DNA of 64,000 nt from Dokdonella sp041395345 (GTDB taxonomy: Bacteria > Pseudomonadota > Gammaproteobacteria > Xanthomonadales > Rhodanobacteraceae): the NCBI RefSeq assembly GCF_041395345.1, contig NZ_JAWLAR010000005.1:124001-188000 (forward strand), written 5' to 3'. Below are positions 59,887-64,000 of the stretch, one piece after another (position 1 is the first letter of the stretch; the number at the start of each line of letters is the position of its first letter). A program made the position numbers and the translations under genes. The notes beneath the pieces are model-generated. The model saw nothing but the letters and a program-made list of their open reading frames with translations, searched no databases and was not told the DNA's origin.

Positions 59887-62628
59887 ATGGGTTTGATCTG
59901 GTGCATCGTGGGCGCGATTGTCGGCGCCGTGCTCGGAGCGACTGTCGCCGACGATTCAACCGCCATCCTCGGCCTGTTTGTCGGTGCTGCGTTCGGACTT
60001 CTGCTTTCCCGCGTGCTCGCGCTCGACCTGCGCACACGCAAGATCGAGGGACAGTTGGCGGCCTTGCAGGCCAGGAGAGCCGCAGCTTTCGAGCAACCTT
60101 CGCCGGCAACCCGCTCTGCGACGCACGCTCTGGATTTGCGCGATGCGCAGGAGCCGAACCAGCCGGCAGCCTCGAGCACCGGCGGATTCCAGATCCCTGT
60201 CGATGCACCGCCACCGGTTCCCCCGGCGAACGTTTCGCCTGTAGTCCACGATCTCGAAGGTCCCGGATCAGCATCTGGCCATCGCTCAACGCCTGTCTTT
60301 CCGGCGCAAGCGGCGAAGTCGGAGCCGGATATCGCCGAGCGCGCGATCGGCTGGATCAAGTCCTGGTTCACCGAAGGCAATGTGCCGGTCAAGATCGGCA
60401 TGCTGGTGCTGTTCGCCGGTGTCGCAGCCCTGCTCAAGTACGCAGCCGACGAGGGCTGGTTCACCCTGCCCATCGAACTGCGCCTGGCCGGCATCGCCGC
60501 CGCGGCGCTGGCCGCCCTGGTGTTTGCGTGGCGCCAGCGCGACACACGGCGCGCGTTTTCGCTGAGCCTTCAGGGCGGCGCCATCGGCATCCTCTTGTTG
60601 ACGGTCTTTGCGGCGTTCCGCCTCTACCAATTGCTGCCTGCAGAAGCGGCGTTCGCGCTGATGCTGGTGCTCGTCGCCGGCGTCTGCGTGCTGGCTGTCC
60701 TGCAGGATGCGCTGGCCCTGGCCGTGCTCGGCATCCTCGCCGGGTTCGCTGCGCCGATCCTGATCTCCACCGGCAGCGGCAACCACGTCGTGCTGTTTTC
60801 CTACTACGCCGTCCTCAACCTCGCGATCTTTGCCATCGCCTGGCAGCGCGCCTGGCGCGTGCTCAACCTGCTCGGCTTCTTCTTCACCTATGCGATTGGC
60901 ACACTTTGGGGCGTGCTCAAATACAACCCGACGTTGTTCGACAGCACCGAACCGTTCCTGATCCTGTTCTTCTCGATCTATCTGGCGATTCCTGTCCTGT
61001 ATGCGATTCGCCTGCGCAAGGAGCGCCCCGACGTCGTCGATGGCACCCTGGTATTCGGCAACCCGCTGGTCGCGTTTGCCCTGCAGGCCGCCCTGCTCGA
61101 TGGCGAGCGCACGCCGCTGGCCATCTCGGCACTCGCACTCGGCCTTGTTTACCTCGTGCTCGCCGCGTGGATGATCCGTCGCATCGGCTTGCGCATTCTC
61201 GGCGAATCGTTCGCCGTGCTTGCGCTGGGCTTCTCGACCCTGGCCGTGCCACTGGCGTTGTCGGCGCGCACGACCGGATGCGTCTTTGCCCTGGAAGGCG
61301 CCGCCCTGGTCTGGCTCGGCCTGCGCCAGCAGAGACGCCTGCCGCGCTGGATCGGACTGTTCCTGCAGTTGCTCGCGGCGTTTGCCTTCGTGATCGCCTA
61401 CTCACCGTCCGCTGCAGACGCACTGCCGGTTGCCAATGGCGCCTTCCTTGGCGCCATCCTGATCAGCGCGGCAGCCCTGGTTTGCGCGTGGCTCTATCAG
61501 CGCGCGCACGCTTCGTACGGACTCAGCCTTGCACTGTATCTGTGGGGCCTGTTCTGGTGGCTGGGCGCGTGGATGGTAGAGATCGGGCGCTACGCTCAGT
61601 ACGATCACTATCTTCCTGCTGTCCTCGGCTTGCTGGTGGCTACCGCCTGGCTCGCCGCCGAGGCGCAGCGCATCTGGCAACGCGGCGCGTTGGCATTCAC
61701 GACCGCCGTTTTCTTTTGGCTCGTGCTTCCGGTCAGTCTCTTGATCACGGTCGACGACGCGCTGTTTTCGACCTTGAGCCTGTTTGCGCATATGGCCTTC
61801 GCGGTTCTCGGCTGGCGCAGTCTCGTTTGCCTGAGGAACGCTCGCTCTTCTGCACAGACAACCACCCATCTTGGCTGGTTCTGGGCATGGACTCTGGTTC
61901 TTGCGCTCTGTCTGCGCGAAGTCGCTACAGAAATCGGATTGGGAAGTGGCTGGGTGACGGCCATGCTCGGATTGCCGCTGCTGTTGGCGCACACCCTCGT
62001 GTTGCGCAAGTCACAGTGGATCTCACCGCCACTGTCAGCCGGTTTTTCGCGCTATCGGCCCATTGTTCTGGGTTCGCAGGCGATCATCCTCAGCATGTTG
62101 CTGGTCATGAGTCTTTTCCATCCCGGCGACAGCTCGCCCATCGGCTTCATTCCACTGCTCAATCCATTGGAGCTGTTCCAATTGGCCAGCATTGCTGCCC
62201 TCGCTTTCTGGATGCGCGATCGCGACGTCCCCGAAGCCATTGGCTCGCACCGCGCGGCCTGGCTGTCCGTTGCCGGCTTTGCCCTGATCACGGCAGCCAC
62301 CCTGCGTGCCGTGCATCATCTGGGCGGCATCCCCTGGAGCGAGCGAGTGATCACGTCCAGTCTGTCGCAGACCAGTCTCGCCGTAGTCTGGAGCGTGCTC
62401 GGCGTCGCCGGGTGGGTGCTTGGTTCGCGCCGCGGGAACCGCCCATTGTGGCTGGCTGGAGCGGTGCTGATGGCGATCGTGCTGGTGAAGCTGCTGCTGA
62501 TCGATCGCCAGCACCTTGGCAACCTCTTTGGCATCGCCTCGTTCATCGCTTACGGTTTGCTGTGTACTCTGGTCGGCTACCTGGCGCCGGCACCACCACG
62601 GAAGGCTGATGTGGAGAGTGCGGCATGA
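59887..62628 (+). CDS. DUF2339 polytopic membrane protein
   Basis: This 913-residue protein has a first helix rich in Gly/Ala (LIWCIVGAIVGAVLGATVA), a Pro/Ala-rich linker (about 75-140), then WIKSWFTEGNVPVKIGMLVL. More than twenty further membrane helices follow, the DUF2339 layout. GGGGAGTGG precedes the ATG at 59887. The stop overlaps the DUF3999 start (ATGA). DUF2339 and DUF3999 are regularly adjacent; a role in the envelope is assumed but unknown. A long open frame in the next reading frame is chance. Confidence 0.9.
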   Translation: MGLIWCIVGAIVGAVLGATVADDSTAILGLFVGAAFGLLLSRVLALDLRTRKIEGQLAALQARRAAAFEQPSPATRSATHALDLRDAQEPNQPAASSTGGFQIPVDAPPPVPPANVSPVVHDLEGPGSASGHRSTPVFPAQAAKSEPDIAERAIGWIKSWFTEGNVPVKIGMLVLFAGVAALLKYAADEGWFTLPIELRLAGIAAAALAALVFAWRQRDTRRAFSLSLQGGAIGILLLTVFAAFRLYQLLPAEAAFALMLVLVAGVCVLAVLQDALALAVLGILAGFAAPILISTGSGNHVVLFSYYAVLNLAIFAIAWQRAWRVLNLLGFFFTYAIGTLWGVLKYNPTLFDSTEPFLILFFSIYLAIPVLYAIRLRKERPDVVDGTLVFGNPLVAFALQAALLDGERTPLAISALALGLVYLVLAAWMIRRIGLRILGESFAVLALGFSTLAVPLALSARTTGCVFALEGAALVWLGLRQQRRLPRWIGLFLQLLAAFAFVIAYSPSAADALPVANGAFLGAILISAAALVCAWLYQRAHASYGLSLALYLWGLFWWLGAWMVEIGRYAQYDHYLPAVLGLLVATAWLAAEAQRIWQRGALAFTTAVFFWLVLPVSLLITVDDALFSTLSLFAHMAFAVLGWRSLVCLRNARSSAQTTTHLGWFWAWTLVLALCLREVATEIGLGSGWVTAMLGLPLLLAHTLVLRKSQWISPPLSAGFSRYRPIVLGSQAIILSMLLVMSLFHPGDSSPIGFIPLLNPLELFQLASIAALAFWMRDRDVPEAIGSHRAAWLSVAGFALITAATLRAVHHLGGIPWSERVITSSLSQTSLAVVWSVLGVAGWVLGSRRGNRPLWLAGAVLMAIVLVKLLLIDRQHLGNLFGIASFIAYGLLCTLVGYLAPAPPRKADVESAA

Positions 62629-64000
62629 AGCAATGGATGCTGGTCGCCGGACTGCTTGTCCAGTCGGCAGCTGCGTCCACGCCGGACGACTATGCGATCG
62701 TGATTCCGATCGAGTCGCTTGCTGAAAGCGCTGCGATGCAGGTCGAGCTGGACAGGTCGGTCTATCAGGGTTCGATCGATCCCGGCTTGCGCGACATGGC
62801 CATTTTCAATGCCGATGGCCGCAGCGTGCCGATGATGATCTGGCCGCTGGAGATCCCGGACACCCTGTCCGAAGAACGTTCCCCAGTCCCCGTTCTGCCT
62901 CTGCCAGGCAAGCGGCATGACGACAAGGCCAGCGATCTCGGCCTTGTCGTCGAACGCGACGCCACTGGACGATTGCTCAGGCTCGAGACGCAAACCCGCG
63001 GACAGCAACAAGTGGGCGAGAACCCCCGCGAATGGCTGGTCGACCTCAGCAACTTCGAGGAAGAAGTCGACGATCTCGAGCTCGACTGGGACGAGCCAGC
63101 CGACAACCTCATCGCGCGTCTGGAAATTTCCGCCAGCAACGATCTGCAAAGCTGGAAACTGTTGAATGCGGGAGCCAATCTGGTCTCCCTGGAAAGCGGC
63201 GGCGAGCGTATCGAACGCAGCAGTATCGACCTTCCTTCGACCCGATCACGCTATCTTCGGCTACGCCGTACCGACGATGGCGCGCCGATTGTCGGGCTGC
63301 GCGCGACGGCCTCAAGGTACCGCAAGGTTGCTGGCATACCGAAGCTTCAATGGATCGAGGCGCAGACAGTTGAACGCATAGGCGATCTGGATGCGACCAG
63401 TACACGCTTTCTGTATTCGTTTTTCTACGCCGCGCCCGTTTCCACCGCAATGATCAGCCTGGCCAGCGACAATGCGCTGGCACGGATTGCCATACTGACC
63501 GCAAAAGCCGGCGAACCGGACTCCATCCGCTGGACGCCGCGCGCACGTGCAGTGGCATTCGGCCTGCGCGAAGGCAACGAGGAAATCAGCGTCGACAGGG
63601 TCTGGCTCTCGGGCGGAGATCCTCGCGTCGCCTGGCTGCGCATCGATTCGGAAACGCCGCTGGCAGCGCCGCCCCATGTCAGCGTCGGCTTTCGAGCGGC
63701 GCGCGTGCTGTTCCTGGCCGAGGGGCGTGGACCTTACCTTCTCGCCGTGGGCAGCGCCACGGAACATTTTCCCGACTATCCGGTCGAGGCCGCGCTGACC
63801 TCGCTTCGCTCTCGCTACGGCAAGGATTGGCAGCCCCCAATCGCCACGCTGGGCGACATGCGTATGAGTGCCGGACCCAGGGCCTTGCAGCCTCCGGAAC
63901 GACCGACCGACTGGAAGAACTGGCTGTTATGGAGCGTGCTGATCGGCGCCGCCCTGGTGGTCGGAGGCATCGCCTTGAGCCTTCTCCGCGGGACTGGCCA
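62625..64000 (+). CDS. DUF3999 family protein (partial at right edge)
   Basis: 458 codons are visible. A signal peptide (WMLVAGLLVQSAAAS) is followed by a beta-rich exported domain (AIVIPIESLAESAAMQVELD, LDRSVYQGSIDPGLRDMAIF). A C-terminal membrane helix (WSVLIGAALVVGGIALSLL) runs up to the window end. DUF3999 proteins usually stop soon after this helix, so only a few residues are probably missing. Coupled to DUF2339 by a 4-base overlap. Confidence 0.88.
   Translation, partial: MKQWMLVAGLLVQSAAASTPDDYAIVIPIESLAESAAMQVELDRSVYQGSIDPGLRDMAIFNADGRSVPMMIWPLEIPDTLSEERSPVPVLPLPGKRHDDKASDLGLVVERDATGRLLRLETQTRGQQQVGENPREWLVDLSNFEEEVDDLELDWDEPADNLIARLEISASNDLQSWKLLNAGANLVSLESGGERIERSSIDLPSTRSRYLRLRRTDDGAPIVGLRATASRYRKVAGIPKLQWIEAQTVERIGDLDATSTRFLYSFFYAAPVSTAMISLASDNALARIAILTAKAGEPDSIRWTPRARAVAFGLREGNEEISVDRVWLSGGDPRVAWLRIDSETPLAAPPHVSVGFRAARVLFLAEGRGPYLLAVGSATEHFPDYPVEAALTSLRSRYGKDWQPPIATLGDMRMSAGPRALQPPERPTDWKNWLLWSVLIGAALVVGGIALSLLRGTG

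Noticed and set aside
59721..62609. Open frame of about 960 codons in another frame of the DUF2339 gene
   Set aside because: Arg/Pro-rich shadow translation without membrane helices; the DUF2339 frame has the binding site and family features.
1..64000. Prophage, integrative element or defence island
   Set aside because: No integrase, transposase, phage structural gene, toxin-antitoxin pair or restriction gene was recognised, and gene order is largely that of core chromosome.

Overview
The window reads as a chromosomal segment of a GC-rich, Gram-negative gammaproteobacterium, most likely of the order Lysobacterales (Xanthomonadales). The basis is a diderm gene set (mla lipid transport, waaA, lpxL, tolC, btuB), the order pilQPONM / mrcA / gltA / rpmE2, the order rpoZ-spoT-ridA-recG, the order pcm-like / tolC / waaA, and GGGAATN heptamer elements between genes of a kind I recall from that order. 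Genus level is inference only. I saw no rRNA, tRNA, CRISPR array, transposase, integrase or phage gene. Coding density is high, and many starts overlap the preceding stop.

Region 1 (1-12.3 kb, all minus strand): a Ser/Thr kinase with a TPR-type C-terminus (cut by the window edge); a secreted DUF2961/GH172 protein; a six-gene MoxR-DUF58-DUF4381-BatA-BatB/C-BatD ('aerotolerance') operon; and a cyclic-nucleotide-binding/EAL fusion. Region 2 (12.3-25.3 kb): an Ig-like-repeat lipoprotein and pilQ-P-O-N-M on the minus strand, divergent from mrcA (PBP1A) and a conserved hypothetical gene, then gltA and rpmE2 on the minus strand.

Region 3 (25.3-39.8 kb): nucleoside hydrolase, acyltransferase, recG, ridA, spoT and rpoZ (minus); mlaA (plus) facing mlaB-C-D-E-F (minus); gmk and yicC (minus) divergent from rph-rdgB. 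Region 4 (39.8-49.5 kb): an HDAC-like hydrolase, hemW, a CPXCG zinc-ribbon protein, a second MoxR/VWA pair, a G-rich heptamer repeat, a cobalamin riboswitch with btuB, a DUF1631 protein and a PilZ protein.

Region 5 (49.5-64 kb): a TetR regulator divergent from an RND efflux pair, a small unknown protein, a PIMT-like methyltransferase with tolC, waaA, lpxL, and a DUF2339/DUF3999 membrane pair cut by the right edge.

Most of the window is housekeeping and envelope biology. The points most worth a second look are the cNMP-EAL fusion, the degenerate metal site in the second Bat VWA domain, the Ig-repeat lipoprotein behind pilQ, the G-rich heptamer element, the btuB riboswitch expression platform, and the DUF1631-PilZ pair. 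I found no clear undescribed multi-gene defence or mobile system.
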